A stretch of 64,000 nt of DNA from positions 558,001 to 622,000 of the forward strand of contig CAWCMS010000008.1 in the NCBI GenBank assembly GCA_963796675.1, in the 5' to 3' direction. The notes beneath the pieces are model-generated. The model was not told the DNA's origin and did not search any database. It saw nothing but the letters and a program-made list of their open reading frames with translations. The first letter of the stretch is position 1. Each line of letters opens with the position of its first letter. The stretch comes from CAWCDJ01 sp963796675 (lineage in GTDB: Bacteria > Acidobacteriota > Terriglobia > Bryobacterales > Bryobacteraceae). The position numbers and the translations under genes are program-made. This document shows, one piece after another, positions 27,827-36,676 of this stretch.

Positions 27827-28897
27827 TTAGCGGCGGGAGGGCGCCGGCTTGGGAGGCGCGCTCACAGGCGCTTCCGCCGCGGCGGCGGCCTGCGGCTCCG
27901 GCTTGATTAGCCCGAGCGCTTTGCGCAGTTCCTGGTCGATCGTCTGCCGGATATCCTGGTTATCTTTCAGGAACTGGCGCGCGTTCTCGCGGCCCTGCCC
28001 GATGCGCTCGCCCTTGTAGCTGTACCACGAGCCGCTCTTCTCGACGATGCTCTGCGCCACGCCGAGATCCAGCAGATCGCCCTCTTTCGAGACACCCTCA
28101 CCGTAGATGATGTCGAATTCGGCCTCGCGGAACGGCGATGCCACCTTATTCTTTACGACCTTCACCCTGGTGCGGTTGCCCACCACCACTTCGCCGTCTT
28201 TGATGGCCGCGATTCTGCGGATGTCGAGTCGCACCGAAGAGTAGAACTTGAGCGCGCGGCCGCCGGTGGTCGTCTCGGGATTGCCGAACATCACGCCGAT
28301 CTTCTCGCGGATCTGGTTGATGAAGACCAGGCAGGTGCGCGACTTATTTACCGCGCCGGTCAGTTTGCGAAGCGCCTGCGACATCAGGCGCGCCTGCACG
28401 CCCATGTGGCTGTCGCCCATCTCACCGTCGAGTTCGGCTTTGGGGACCAGTGCCGCCACCGAATCCACCACCAGCACGTCGATCTGTCCGGAAGCGATCA
28501 AATGCGAGGTGATTTCGAGCGCCTGCTCGCCATAATCGGGCTGCGAAACCAGGAGATTATCCACATCGACCCCGAGTTTCCGTGCGTACGTCGGGTCGAG
28601 CGCGTGCTCCACGTCGATGAACGCCGCGATTCCGCCCTTCTTCTGTGCTTCCGCCACCACCTGCAGCGCGATGGTGGTTTTACCGGACGACTCCGGTCCA
28701 AAAATCTCGCAAATCCGGCCGCGGGGAAGGCCACCGACACCCAGCGCGGAGTCGAGCGAAATCGACCCCGTCGAAACTACCGAAACCGGTACGATGGCGT
28801 CTTTCGAGCCAAGGCGCAGGATCGACCCTTTGCCGAACTGCTTCTCGATCTGGCTCAGAGCAAGGTCCAGGGCTCGTGCGCGCTCTTTTTCGTCCAT
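27827..28897 (-). CDS. recA: Recombinase A
   Basis: A 356-residue RecA from ATG 28897 (MDEKERARALDLALSQIEKQFGKG). Walker A is GPESSGKT (67-74), Walker B is IDVLVVDSVAALVP, and the L1/L2 loops are GDSHMGVQARLMSQALR and GVMFGNPETTTGGRALKFYSSVR. The C-terminal domain has YKGERIGQGRENARQFLKDN and a Pro/Ala tail. The frame extends further upstream but without RecA-like residues. It forms the strand-exchange filament and triggers the SOS response. I see no clear LexA box upstream. It is followed directly by the short paralogue. Confidence 0.97.
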   Translation of the reverse strand: MDEKERARALDLALSQIEKQFGKGSILRLGSKDAIVPVSVVSTGSISLDSALGVGGLPRGRICEIFGPESSGKTTIALQVVAEAQKKGGIAAFIDVEHALDPTYARKLGVDVDNLLVSQPDYGEQALEITSHLIASGQIDVLVVDSVAALVPKAELDGEMGDSHMGVQARLMSQALRKLTGAVNKSRTCLVFINQIREKIGVMFGNPETTTGGRALKFYSSVRLDIRRIAAIKDGEVVVGNRTRVKVVKNKVASPFREAEFDIIYGEGVSKEGDLLDLGVAQSIVEKSGSWYSYKGERIGQGRENARQFLKDNQDIRQTIDQELRKALGLIKPEPQAAAAAEAPVSAPPKPAPSRR

Positions 28898-28976
28898 GTG
28901 GGGAAAACTCCTGAAAAATCGGGTGTAAGACTCATTGTAGCGTGGAGCCGGTATAATCGTCCCTAGGGGTTCATCA

Positions 28977-29621
28977 ATGCGTTCCCGCCTTCTCTGCCTA
29001 TTCCTCCTGCCGGCGATGGCACTGTTTGCCGCTAAGAAGACCACCGCCACGGCGAAAGGAGAAAACGAAGACCTGATCCTCACCGTCACGCTTCATACCG
29101 ACCCGACTGAGATCAAAGAATTGATCGGCAACGATCTAGGTGGACATTATATTGTGGCTGAGACAAAAGTCGAGCCCAAGTACGGAAAAGACGTAATGGT
29201 GGACCGCGACGACTTCGTCCTCCGTACCGATAAAGACGGCGATCGAGCGAAACCGTTTGCGGCCAGCCAGGTGGCGGGCGGTGGCGGACTGGTGATCGGG
29301 ACCGTCAGCAATCGGGAGGGCGTGGGATCGCCCGGCTGGACCGGCGCGACCACCGACGTCATTCTCGGCGGCGGAATGTTGGGTACGGGCAAGGGCAAGG
29401 ATAATAGCGTCGATCAGTCCAAAGTCACCGGCACCGCGCCGCAGGACACCGGCGCTAACCCTTTAAAGAAGATGCTTGACTCCAAAATTCTTCCTGAGGG
29501 GAAGACCGGCAAGCCGGTGAGCGGACTGCTGTATTTTCCGATGGAAAAGCAAAAGATGAAGGACCTGGAGTTGCTCTACGGCGGCAAGGAAAACCGAATC
29601 TCGCTACGATTCAAGCCCTGA
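28977..29621 (+). CDS. Secreted hypothetical protein
   Basis: A 214-residue protein with a signal peptide (MRSRLLCLFLLPAMALFAA) and no recognised domain. It contains beta-rich blocks (DLILTVTLHTDPTEIKELIG, HYIVAETKVEPKYGKDVMV), a Gly-rich middle (GGGGLVIGTVSNREG and ILGGGMLGTGKGKDN), and a conserved-looking end (VSGLLYFPMEKQKMKDLELLYGGKENRISLRF). The arrangement resembles DUF4352-like exported proteins. A consensus TATAAT at 28952-28957 lies 20 bases before the ATG, without a clear -35. Twenty bases separate it from the next, also exported, gene. Confidence 0.8.
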   Translation: MRSRLLCLFLLPAMALFAAKKTTATAKGENEDLILTVTLHTDPTEIKELIGNDLGGHYIVAETKVEPKYGKDVMVDRDDFVLRTDKDGDRAKPFAASQVAGGGGLVIGTVSNREGVGSPGWTGATTDVILGGGMLGTGKGKDNSVDQSKVTGTAPQDTGANPLKKMLDSKILPEGKTGKPVSGLLYFPMEKQKMKDLELLYGGKENRISLRFKP

Positions 29622-29640
29622 TTCGCGAAATAATAGATAC

Positions 29641-30648
29641 ATGTTGAACGGGAACGTGCTGGCTCGCCTGACGATGGCGGCGATATCGGTTATGGCCCTG
29701 GCTGCGCAGACGCGACCGGCACAAACCAAGCAGGCGGCGGATCGCTCGTGCTGGCTGCGCGATGTCGCTTCTCCCTCCGATGCGAGGGTTTACGCCCTTT
29801 GTGAGCAGGGCACCGTTTGGGTGACCGCCAACGGCGGCGAAAAGTGGTCGTCGCGCGACCTGGGCGCCGACCTCACGCTGCGCGCGCTCGCGTTTCTGGA
29901 CAACAACGACGGTCTGGCGGTGGGCGACGGCGGGACCATCCTCGCCACCGAAGACGGCGCCAGGACCTGGGCCGCCCGCAAATCCGGCACCACCGAAAAG
30001 CTGCTGGATGTGGCGTTCGCCGGCAATTCCGGCTGGGCCGCTGGCTACAACGGAGTGATCGTACATTCGGGCGATGGCGGCAAGACCTGGACGCCGCAAT
30101 CGACCGGCACCACCCAGACGCTCGAAGCGATTTTCTTTCTCGACGAACAGCACGGCTGGGTCACCGGGTGGGCCGGCACCATTCTAAAGACCACCGACGG
30201 TGGCGGGCACTGGTCGCAGATCAAGACCGACGCAGCCTCCTGGTCGCTCAGCTCGATCTACTTCAAAGACGCGAACATCGGCTGGATCGTGGGATTCGCC
30301 GGGCAGATCCTGCACAGCACGGATGGCGGCGCGACCTGGAAACTCCAGACCAGCCCGACCAAGGACTGGCTGACCTCGATTACCTTCGACACGCGCGGCC
30401 GCGGTTGGATCACCCACGACGATGGCTTTCTGCGCAGCGACGATGGCGGCCAGACCTGGAAGCTGGTCAATACCGACAGCCGCTACTTCCTCAGCCGCCT
30501 GGTGCGGGTGAAGGATCGCGTGTGGGCTCTCGGACAGGCGAGCCTCCTGCGCGAGAACGCCGATGGCTCGAAGTGGGTCAGGATCGATTCGCTGGTGACC
30601 GACCGCTCGATCCTCTACACGCAGCCCGATTCAGAATCGCCGAAATAA
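29641..30648 (+). CDS. Exported Ycf48-like Asp-box propeller protein
   Basis: A 335-residue protein with an N-terminal export signal (LARLTMAAISVMALAAQ) and six regularly spaced Asp-box repeats (TANGGEKWS, TEDGARTWA, SGDGGKTWT, TTDGGGHWS, STDGGATWK, SDDGGQTWK). Each repeat also has the Ycf48-type block with GWxxG (for example SGWAAGYNGVIVHS, HGWVTGWAGTILKT). Ycf48 is a photosystem II assembly factor in cyanobacteria; heterotroph homologues are of unknown function. It lies six bases from the convergent Wzt-like gene. Confidence 0.88.
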   Translation: MLNGNVLARLTMAAISVMALAAQTRPAQTKQAADRSCWLRDVASPSDARVYALCEQGTVWVTANGGEKWSSRDLGADLTLRALAFLDNNDGLAVGDGGTILATEDGARTWAARKSGTTEKLLDVAFAGNSGWAAGYNGVIVHSGDGGKTWTPQSTGTTQTLEAIFFLDEQHGWVTGWAGTILKTTDGGGHWSQIKTDAASWSLSSIYFKDANIGWIVGFAGQILHSTDGGATWKLQTSPTKDWLTSITFDTRGRGWITHDDGFLRSDDGGQTWKLVNTDSRYFLSRLVRVKDRVWALGQASLLRENADGSKWVRIDSLVTDRSILYTQPDSESPK

Positions 30649-30653
30649 ACGCC

Positions 30654-31589
30654 TCAGGCGCGCGCCACGCTGGCGATCGCCCGCAGGTTGGCGACACCCG
30701 CGGTGTAGCGCGCGTCGGTAACGGCGAACGCCACGGCGTCCTCCAGCCAGTCGTGCCAGACGCCGTCGGGATCGTGCGAGGCCACAGTGAGGGTATATTC
30801 CTCGGGGCACAGCTCGCAGCGAAAGGCGAAAGTGATCTGCAGAGTATCGCCCGCGGCGCATGGCCCCAACTTGAGATTTTCGAGCTCGGTGTTGGTGCCG
30901 TAAACGTTTAGCCCGATGCGGGTGCGGATCATGATGCCGACCACCGGGTCCGCCACCGCCTCGCGGAACCGCACTGTGATCTTCACCGAGACCAGTTCGC
31001 CGCTGCGCCAGATCATGGTCGCCTGGCTGTTTTCGCCGAGGATTTCGACGCGCAGGATTTCGGCGCGGCCATCGCCCTGCCGGATGCGCGGGGCAAGCGG
31101 CGGAGTCATGCCGGCGCCCCAGGCGCGGATGCGCCCGGCGATGTGGCGGCGATAGCTGGCGAGCATTCCGGCTGGATCGCCGCGACCCGCCAGTTGCCCT
31201 TCCTTGAGCCACCAGATTTCGTCCGCAAGCCGCCGCAGCAGGTCGTCTTCGTGCGAGACCAGCAATGTGGTGGCGCCGCCGCGGCGCAGGCGGTCGAGTG
31301 CGATGGCCGCGCGTTCCCGCACCAGCAGGTCGTGCCGCGCGAAGGTCTGGTCGATCAGCAGCACCGGCGAGGGCGCCAGGCTGAGCGCGTCGGAGGGTCC
31401 AAGCAGCCGCGCGGGGCCGGAGCGTTCCACCGTGCCGGAGTCGGGCTGATCGAGGCCCGCGGCGAGGCGCAGCAACCGCGATTTGCCGGAGCCATCCTCG
31501 CCGATGATGCCGATCACCATACCATCCGGCGCGGATGCATCGAAATCGAAGAGCGGCGCGGAGATCACACGGCGAAACGCAAGGGCCAT
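30654..31589 (-). CDS. Reduced Wzt-like ABC ATPase with C-terminal polysaccharide-recognition domain
   Basis: From ATG 31589, 311 residues. The ATPase part has Walker A GEDGSGKS (30-37), a Walker B strand SPVLLIDQ (D80, with Q in place of the catalytic glutamate) and an H-loop LLVSHEDD (H113). Walker A and B are only about 44 residues apart, against more than 100 in normal ATPases: the Q-loop, helical subdomain and LSGGQ signature are missing, with no frame change to explain it. Residues about 170-305 form a Wzt_C-like beta-sandwich (MIWRSGELVSVKITVRF...LKLGPCAAGDTLQITFAF). No Wzm permease is adjacent. It may bind a surface glycan without being a transport motor. Confidence 0.72.
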   Translation of the reverse strand: MALAFRRVISAPLFDFDASAPDGMVIGIIGEDGSGKSRLLRLAAGLDQPDSGTVERSGPARLLGPSDALSLAPSPVLLIDQTFARHDLLVRERAAIALDRLRRGGATTLLVSHEDDLLRRLADEIWWLKEGQLAGRGDPAGMLASYRRHIAGRIRAWGAGMTPPLAPRIRQGDGRAEILRVEILGENSQATMIWRSGELVSVKITVRFREAVADPVVGIMIRTRIGLNVYGTNTELENLKLGPCAAGDTLQITFAFRCELCPEEYTLTVASHDPDGVWHDWLEDAVAFAVTDARYTAGVANLRAIASVARA

Positions 31590-31613
31590 AAAAGTTAGAA
31601 TATCAACAGCACG

Positions 31614-32903
31614 ATGGATCAATCCGAAATTCAGGCACGAATGCGCGCCGACTGGAACCGGCGGGCCGGCGAGGACGCGCATTACTACGTAGCCTTTGGC
31701 CGCCGCGAGCAGGACGAAGCGGAGTTTCTGGCCACCGGCGCCGATGTGGTGAAGAACTTGAGCGCCGAATTGAAGCGACTCTCCTCCAGGGAGGCGGCAC
31801 TCGAAATCGGCTGCGGGCCGGGCCGGCTGCTGCGTCCCATGAGCCGCCACTTCAGCGAGATCCACGGGGTGGATGTTTCCGACGAAATGATCCGCCTGGC
31901 TACCGAACGCCTGCGCGACACCCCCAACGCGCACGCGCACCACAATTCCGGCTCGGACCTCCGCATGTTCCCCGACGACCGGTTCGATTTCGTCTACTCC
32001 TACGCCGTCTTCCAGCACATTCCCAGCCGTGAGGTGGTGTTTCAATACCTGCGCGAGGCGCGGCGCGTGCTCAAGCCGGGCGGCGTCCTGCGCTGCCAGA
32101 TCAACGGCCTTCCGGCGCATGCCAAACAGTACGATACCTGGAGCGGCGTGCGCGTGGCGCCCGAGGAACTCTACGGCTTCACCCGCGCCAACGACTTGCA
32201 ACTGATGGCGCTCGAGCAGCCCGGCACGCAGTACATGTGGATCACCTGCCGCAAGCGCGAACGCGGCTGGGTGGCTTCGCTCGCTACGCGCGAGCCGGCA
32301 TCGGGGGTCACGGTGCGCTCGATCAGCAACGCACTTACTGGAGAGGCGGCGTCACCGGCATCCGGCCCGATGGCCGCACTGACCCTGAAGCTCGAGCAGT
32401 TCCCGGAAGATTGCGACCTGAACCACCTGACAGTGACGGCCGATGGCCGCGCCTGCCGCGTCTCCTACGTGGGCCCGGCCGAACGCGGCGCCTGGCAGGT
32501 GAACGCAATTCTGCCGGAAGGCATCCGCACCGGCCTCATCGAGGTGGCGGTCACGTGGCTGGGTCGCCCACTGTGCCCGCCCGCGTGGCTCCGGGTCATT
32601 CCCGCCGGGCCCGCGGTGCCGCGCGTGCAGGCGGTGAGCGATGGCGTCAATCTCCTTTCGGGCAACCGCATTGCGACGCGTCTGGTCAAAGTGACGATGA
32701 GCGAGGTGGCGCGCAGCCACGAGTTCTACGCCACGGTAGCGGGCCAGGACGCCGTGGAAATGGAGTCGTTCTGCACGGACCCCGTGATGCAGCGCTACGA
32801 GTTCAATTTCAAGCTCCCGCTGACCATCGGGCCGGGCCGCCACGAGCTGAAGATCCGCATGGGCAAGCGCGAATTCGCGCCGCTCGCGATTGAGGTGGTG
32901 TAG
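31614..32903 (+). CDS. SAM methyltransferase with a C-terminal beta-domain extension
   Basis: A 429-residue protein. Residues 1-220 are a class I methyltransferase: motif I ALEIGCGPGRLL (62-73), acidic loop HGVDVSDEMI, motif II FDFVYSYAVFQHI and motif III LKPGGVLRCQI. Residues about 230-429 are an added all-beta part with two sandwich-like repeats (VTADGRACRVSYVGPAERGAW..., and GNRIATRLVKVTMSEVARS...), similar in look to IPT/TIG-like domains. It is divergent from the Wzt-like ATPase by 24 bases and precedes the beta-helix gene, so a glycan or surface-polymer substrate is plausible but not shown. Confidence 0.82.
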   Translation: MDQSEIQARMRADWNRRAGEDAHYYVAFGRREQDEAEFLATGADVVKNLSAELKRLSSREAALEIGCGPGRLLRPMSRHFSEIHGVDVSDEMIRLATERLRDTPNAHAHHNSGSDLRMFPDDRFDFVYSYAVFQHIPSREVVFQYLREARRVLKPGGVLRCQINGLPAHAKQYDTWSGVRVAPEELYGFTRANDLQLMALEQPGTQYMWITCRKRERGWVASLATREPASGVTVRSISNALTGEAASPASGPMAALTLKLEQFPEDCDLNHLTVTADGRACRVSYVGPAERGAWQVNAILPEGIRTGLIEVAVTWLGRPLCPPAWLRVIPAGPAVPRVQAVSDGVNLLSGNRIATRLVKVTMSEVARSHEFYATVAGQDAVEMESFCTDPVMQRYEFNFKLPLTIGPGRHELKIRMGKREFAPLAIEVV

Positions 32904-32912
32904 CCGTGAAGT

Positions 32913-32939
32913 GCGGGCAGGTTTCAGCGGCCTGCCCGC
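32913..32939. repeat. GC-rich inverted repeat before the beta-helix gene
   Basis: Arms GCGGGCAGG and CCTGCCCGC enclose a nine-base loop, one base before the ATG at 32941. The core GGGCAGG/CCTGCCC is shared with the terminator palindrome at 19432. No T-run follows. Placed directly before a start codon, it could hide the ribosome-binding region in the transcript. Confidence 0.5.
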
Positions 32940-32940
32940 C

Positions 32941-34233
32941 ATGCAGATCGGTGCTGCCGCCACTGTGCTCCTGCTGGCATTCGCGTCCGTTCTTTCCGCT
33001 GAGGGCCACGTGATCCAACTGCCCGCCGGCGTGGTGAACCTCGACTCCGAAATTCGAGCGGGCAGCGACACCGAGGTGCGCGGCGATCCTAAAGGCACCG
33101 TGCTCCGCGTCACCGGCCGGGCCGCAATTGTCGCGGAAGGCAGCAACATCCGCATCCACGATCTGACCATCGAAGGCTCCGAGGGTCCCGCCGCCGGACT
33201 TCCCGGCTACGACGTGCCCTTTGCGCGCTTCACCCGTGGCAACGGCATCCTGGCGCTCGGAGTCGACGGACTCACGGTGCAGCATGTCCACGTGCGCAAG
33301 GTCTCCGGCTTCGCGATCCTGGTGAACGCTTCGCGCCACGTCGAGATCTCCGATTGCGTGGTGGAAGCGTCCGGCGGGCACAACGCCGCGGGCCGCAACA
33401 ACACCACCGGCGGCATTCTGCTCGAAGAAGGCACGGCCGATTTCAGCGTCAAGCGCTGCCGCCTTTCCGATATCCGCGGCAACGGCATCTGGACGCACTC
33501 CCTCTACACCTCTCCGCGGAACGGCGCGGGCTCCATCGCCAACAACTGGTTCCACAATATCGGCCGCGACGCCATCCAGGTGGGCCACGCTTTTTCGATG
33601 CAGGTCGAAGGGAACACCGGCGACCGCATCGGCTTCCCCATCGAAGACGTCGATATCGAAAGCCGCGCCATTCCCGTGGCGATCGACACAGCGGGCAACG
33701 TGAGCGGCTCCATCTATACCGGCAACCGTTTCCGTGAAATCAACGGCAAGTGCATCGACCTCGACGGCTTCCACGACGGTGAAATCTCGCGCAACACCTG
33801 CGCGAACGCCGCTCCGGCCGATGCCTACCCGTTCGGCGGCTACAGCATCGTCATGAACAACACCAACCCGGACATGCGGTCGCAGAATGTTCGCATCACC
33901 GGCAACGAGATCGACGGCTCGAAGTTCGGCGGCATCTTCGTGATCGGCACCGGGAACCGCGTGGAAGGCAACCGGCTGCTGCGGCTCAACCTGGCGCACT
34001 GCAACGAAGAGGCCGCGCGCTTCGGCTGCTACTATGCGGCGGGGCAGCCGGAACTCCTCGAAAGCGGGATCTATCTCGGCAGCGGCGCGGAGCGGCCGGC
34101 ACCGGCGCGCGGCAACGTGATCGCCGGCAACCAGATCAGCGGATTCAAGATGGACCGCCGGTGCATCGCGCTCGCGCCGGGCATTGCGAAGGACTGGAAC
34201 ACGGTCCGCGACAACGTCTGCCGCCAGCCCTGA
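32941..34233 (+). CDS. Secreted right-handed beta-helix protein
   Basis: From ATG 32941, 430 residues with a signal peptide (MQIGAAATVLLLAFASVLSA). The repeats follow the parallel beta-helix pattern: NIRIHDLTIEGS, GLTVQHVHVRKVSGFAILVN, HVEISDCVVEAS, NNTTGGILLEEG, GNGIWTHSLY, GSIANNWFHNIGRDAIQVG, NVRITGNEIDGSKFGGIFVIG. The fold occurs in polysaccharide lyases, epimerases and surface adhesins. No lyase catalytic set is obvious. It follows the methyltransferase on the same strand by 37 bases and precedes a GT-C-like gene, so a role in surface glycan handling is reasonable. Confidence 0.87.
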   Translation: MQIGAAATVLLLAFASVLSAEGHVIQLPAGVVNLDSEIRAGSDTEVRGDPKGTVLRVTGRAAIVAEGSNIRIHDLTIEGSEGPAAGLPGYDVPFARFTRGNGILALGVDGLTVQHVHVRKVSGFAILVNASRHVEISDCVVEASGGHNAAGRNNTTGGILLEEGTADFSVKRCRLSDIRGNGIWTHSLYTSPRNGAGSIANNWFHNIGRDAIQVGHAFSMQVEGNTGDRIGFPIEDVDIESRAIPVAIDTAGNVSGSIYTGNRFREINGKCIDLDGFHDGEISRNTCANAAPADAYPFGGYSIVMNNTNPDMRSQNVRITGNEIDGSKFGGIFVIGTGNRVEGNRLLRLNLAHCNEEAARFGCYYAAGQPELLESGIYLGSGAERPAPARGNVIAGNQISGFKMDRRCIALAPGIAKDWNTVRDNVCRQP

Positions 34234-34260
34234 CGCTTCTGCCACAATGGAATAGGCTCC

Positions 34261-35976
34261 ATGTATTTGTTTCAGTGGTTCCGCTCGTTCCTTCCCCTGC
34301 ACAATCCGATCGGCTTCGGCGCGAGCGATTTTCTCGAACTCTTCCTCATCTTCCTGCTGGTGGCGATGGTCATCGCGCGGCCGTGGGTGATCCCGGCGGC
34401 GCAGAAACTGGCGCGAAAGCCTCTCTGGTCTGCGGTAGCGCTGTTTGCGCTGGTAATCGTGCTGCGGCTGGCTCTGCTGCCGATGCATCCGGTGCCGACA
34501 CCAACCGGCGCCGACGATTTCAGTTACCTGCTGCTGGGCGATACGCTCGCGCATTTCCGCCTGGCGAACCCCACGCATGCGATGTACCGGTTCTTCGAGA
34601 CGACGTTCGTGCTGCAGCATCCCAGCTATAGCTCGATCTATGCGCTGGGGCAGGGCCTGGCACTGGGCTTCGGGCAACTTCTGTTCGGCTCACCGTGGGC
34701 CGGAGTGCTGATCTCGATGGCGCTGATCCCGGCGCTCTGCTACTGGATGCTGCGCGGCTGGACGTCGCCCGGCTGGGCGCTGGCCGGCGGCTTGATCGCA
34801 GCCTGCCAGTTCGGCCCGCTCAATAGTTGGATGAACACCTACTGGGGCGGCGCCGTCTCCGCCGTCGCGGGCTGCCTGGTGTACGGCGCGCTGCCGCGGC
34901 TTCGCGATCGCGGCCTCACACGCGATGCCGTGGTGCTGGGCGCCGGTATCGGACTGCAGATGATCACGCGGCCCTACGAGTCGCTATTCCTCGATGCCAG
35001 CGTCGTGCTCTTCTTCCTGCCGGAACTCCTGCGCAAAGATCAATGGCGCATTCTGGCGCGGCGTGCGGCGCCCGCGCTGATTGCTTTCCTGCCGCTGGCG
35101 GGGCTCCAGTTGCTGCACAACCACGCCGTCACCGGCGGTTGGACCACCCTGCCCTACGCCCTGAGCCGCTACCAATACGGCGTACCGACCACGTTCACGT
35201 TCCAGCCCAATGCCGTGCCGCACAACGAGCTCACGCAGGCGCAGCAACTCTACTACGAAGGCCAGGCGGGGGTACACGGCAGCGGCGATTCGGCCGCCGC
35301 CTACTTCGCACGCCTCGGCAGCCGCGCCGGGTTCTACCGATTCTTCTTTCCCACGGTGCTCCTGCCCGCGGTGTTGTTCTTCCTCTTGCGACTGAGGGAA
35401 TTCCGCTACGCGTGGGTCGCGGTCACCTGCTTGCTCTTTGCCTTGGGCACGAATTTTTATCCCTACTTTTTCCCGCAATATATCGGCGCCCTCACGTGCC
35501 TGGTCGTACTGATTTGCATCGCCGGTCTGGAGCGGCTGGAGCGGGTGAAGGGCGGCGCGATCGCCGCGCGTTGGCTCGTAGTGCTCTGTTTCGCGCAGTT
35601 CGTATTCTGGTACGGCGTTCACGCCCAGCATGACCAGGGCATCCTGCGCGCGATGTCCGCCTGGGAGACTGGGGACGGCATCAACACCGGCGACCCCGAA
35701 AACCGCATCGCCATCAACCGCCAACTGGCGCAGGCGCCCGGAAAGCAGCTGGTCTTCGTGCGCTACTACTCCAACCACGGCTACCACGAGTGGATCCACA
35801 ACGCGGCCGATATCGACAACGCCCGCGTGGTGTGGGCTCTCGACCGCGGCGGCGAGAACGACAAGCTCAAGGCCTATTTTCCGGACCGCCAGGTGTGGTT
35901 GATGCTACCGGACGCCCTGCCTCCCCGGCTGGCTCCGTATCCGGCCACTCATGGGATGTTCGAGGACGTGCAATAA
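34261..35976 (+). CDS. GT-C-like polytopic membrane protein, copy 1
   Basis: A 571-residue protein with about eleven transmembrane helices. After helix two comes HPVPTPTGADDFSYLLLGD with the acidic pair D85-D86 in the first external loop, typical of GT-C glycosyltransferases, then FRLANPTHAMYRFFE and PSYSSIYALGQGLAL. The soluble C-terminus contains WIHNAADIDNARVVWALDRG and LPPRLAPY. It is clearly paralogous to the gene at 37513, with matching motifs in the same order. Its last 110 bases overlap the convergent GT2 gene. Probably transfers a sugar from a polyprenyl carrier to an unknown acceptor; substrate not inferable. Confidence 0.8.
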   Translation: MYLFQWFRSFLPLHNPIGFGASDFLELFLIFLLVAMVIARPWVIPAAQKLARKPLWSAVALFALVIVLRLALLPMHPVPTPTGADDFSYLLLGDTLAHFRLANPTHAMYRFFETTFVLQHPSYSSIYALGQGLALGFGQLLFGSPWAGVLISMALIPALCYWMLRGWTSPGWALAGGLIAACQFGPLNSWMNTYWGGAVSAVAGCLVYGALPRLRDRGLTRDAVVLGAGIGLQMITRPYESLFLDASVVLFFLPELLRKDQWRILARRAAPALIAFLPLAGLQLLHNHAVTGGWTTLPYALSRYQYGVPTTFTFQPNAVPHNELTQAQQLYYEGQAGVHGSGDSAAAYFARLGSRAGFYRFFFPTVLLPAVLFFLLRLREFRYAWVAVTCLLFALGTNFYPYFFPQYIGALTCLVVLICIAGLERLERVKGGAIAARWLVVLCFAQFVFWYGVHAQHDQGILRAMSAWETGDGINTGDPENRIAINRQLAQAPGKQLVFVRYYSNHGYHEWIHNAADIDNARVVWALDRGGENDKLKAYFPDRQVWLMLPDALPPRLAPYPATHGMFEDVQ

Positions 35977-36676
35977 GCGATGAGCGCCGCGCGAAGCGGT
36001 ACTTCAGCAGCGTCCAGAGGGCCTCGAAGCCGTCGCGGGCGCGGATCTTTTTGCCTTCCTGGATGCCGCGCGCGTTATAGCTGATCGGCACCTCGGCGAT
36101 GCGGTAACCGAGGCGCCGCACCTTGGCGGTGACTTCCGGGCAGAATCCGAAGCGCCGGCTTTCGAGCCGCAACCCGCGCAGCAACGGCATGCGGAAGGCC
36201 TTGTACGCGGTGGCTTCATCGGTGATGCACGCGCCATAGAGCACGTTCGCCACCGCGGTGAGAATGCGATTCGCAACCAGGTTCCGCCACGCCATCCCGG
36301 CCGGCCTCCCGTGAAAGCGCGAGCCGTAGACCACGTCCGCATCGCCGCGCAGGATGGGCTCGATCAGCCGTGCATAATCGTTGGGATCGTATTCGAGGTC
36401 GCCATCCTGAATCAGCAGAATGTCGCCCGTAGCCAGCGGAATCCCGGCGCGGATGGCATCGGCCTTGCCGCGGTTCGCACCGGTGCGATGCGCGATCACC
36501 TGGCCCGCTTCGGCCTTGTTGCGCAGAATCTGGCCGGTACCGTCGGTCGAGCCGTCGTCGATCACGATGATTTCGCGCGTGCATCCGGCCGGCAGCGGGG
36601 CCTGCTCGATCCGCGCCAGCACCAGTGGGAATGTGCGGAACTCGTTGTAGACCGGAACGACGATCGAGACCTTCAT
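35867..36676 (-). CDS. Family 2 glycosyltransferase (dolichyl-phosphate-sugar synthase type)
   Basis: From ATG 36676, about 269 residues. GT-A fold motifs are VSIVVPVYNE (nucleotide binding), EIIVIDDGSTDGT and the metal-binding QDGDLEYDPND. The central DVVYGSRF and the C-terminal RRLGYRIAEVPISYNARGIQEGKKI match DPM1-like enzymes that charge polyprenyl phosphate with a sugar. Such enzymes supply GT-C transferases like those on either side. Its ATG overlaps the preceding methyltransferase stop (ATGA). The final 40 residues are low-complexity and overlap the convergent GT-C gene, so a frameshift near 35990 and an earlier end are possible. Confidence 0.88.
   Translation of the reverse strand: MKVSIVVPVYNEFRTFPLVLARIEQAPLPAGCTREIIVIDDGSTDGTGQILRNKAEAGQVIAHRTGANRGKADAIRAGIPLATGDILLIQDGDLEYDPNDYARLIEPILRGDADVVYGSRFHGRPAGMAWRNLVANRILTAVANVLYGACITDEATAYKAFRMPLLRGLRLESRRFGFCPEVTAKVRRLGYRIAEVPISYNARGIQEGKKIRARDGFEALWTLLKYRFARRSSLIARPRTSHEWPDTEPAGEAGRPVASTTPGGPENRP

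Noticed and set aside
31590..32201. N-terminal extension of the Wzt-like protein
   Set aside because: It is antisense to the conserved SAM motifs of the divergent methyltransferase and has no family-like residues.
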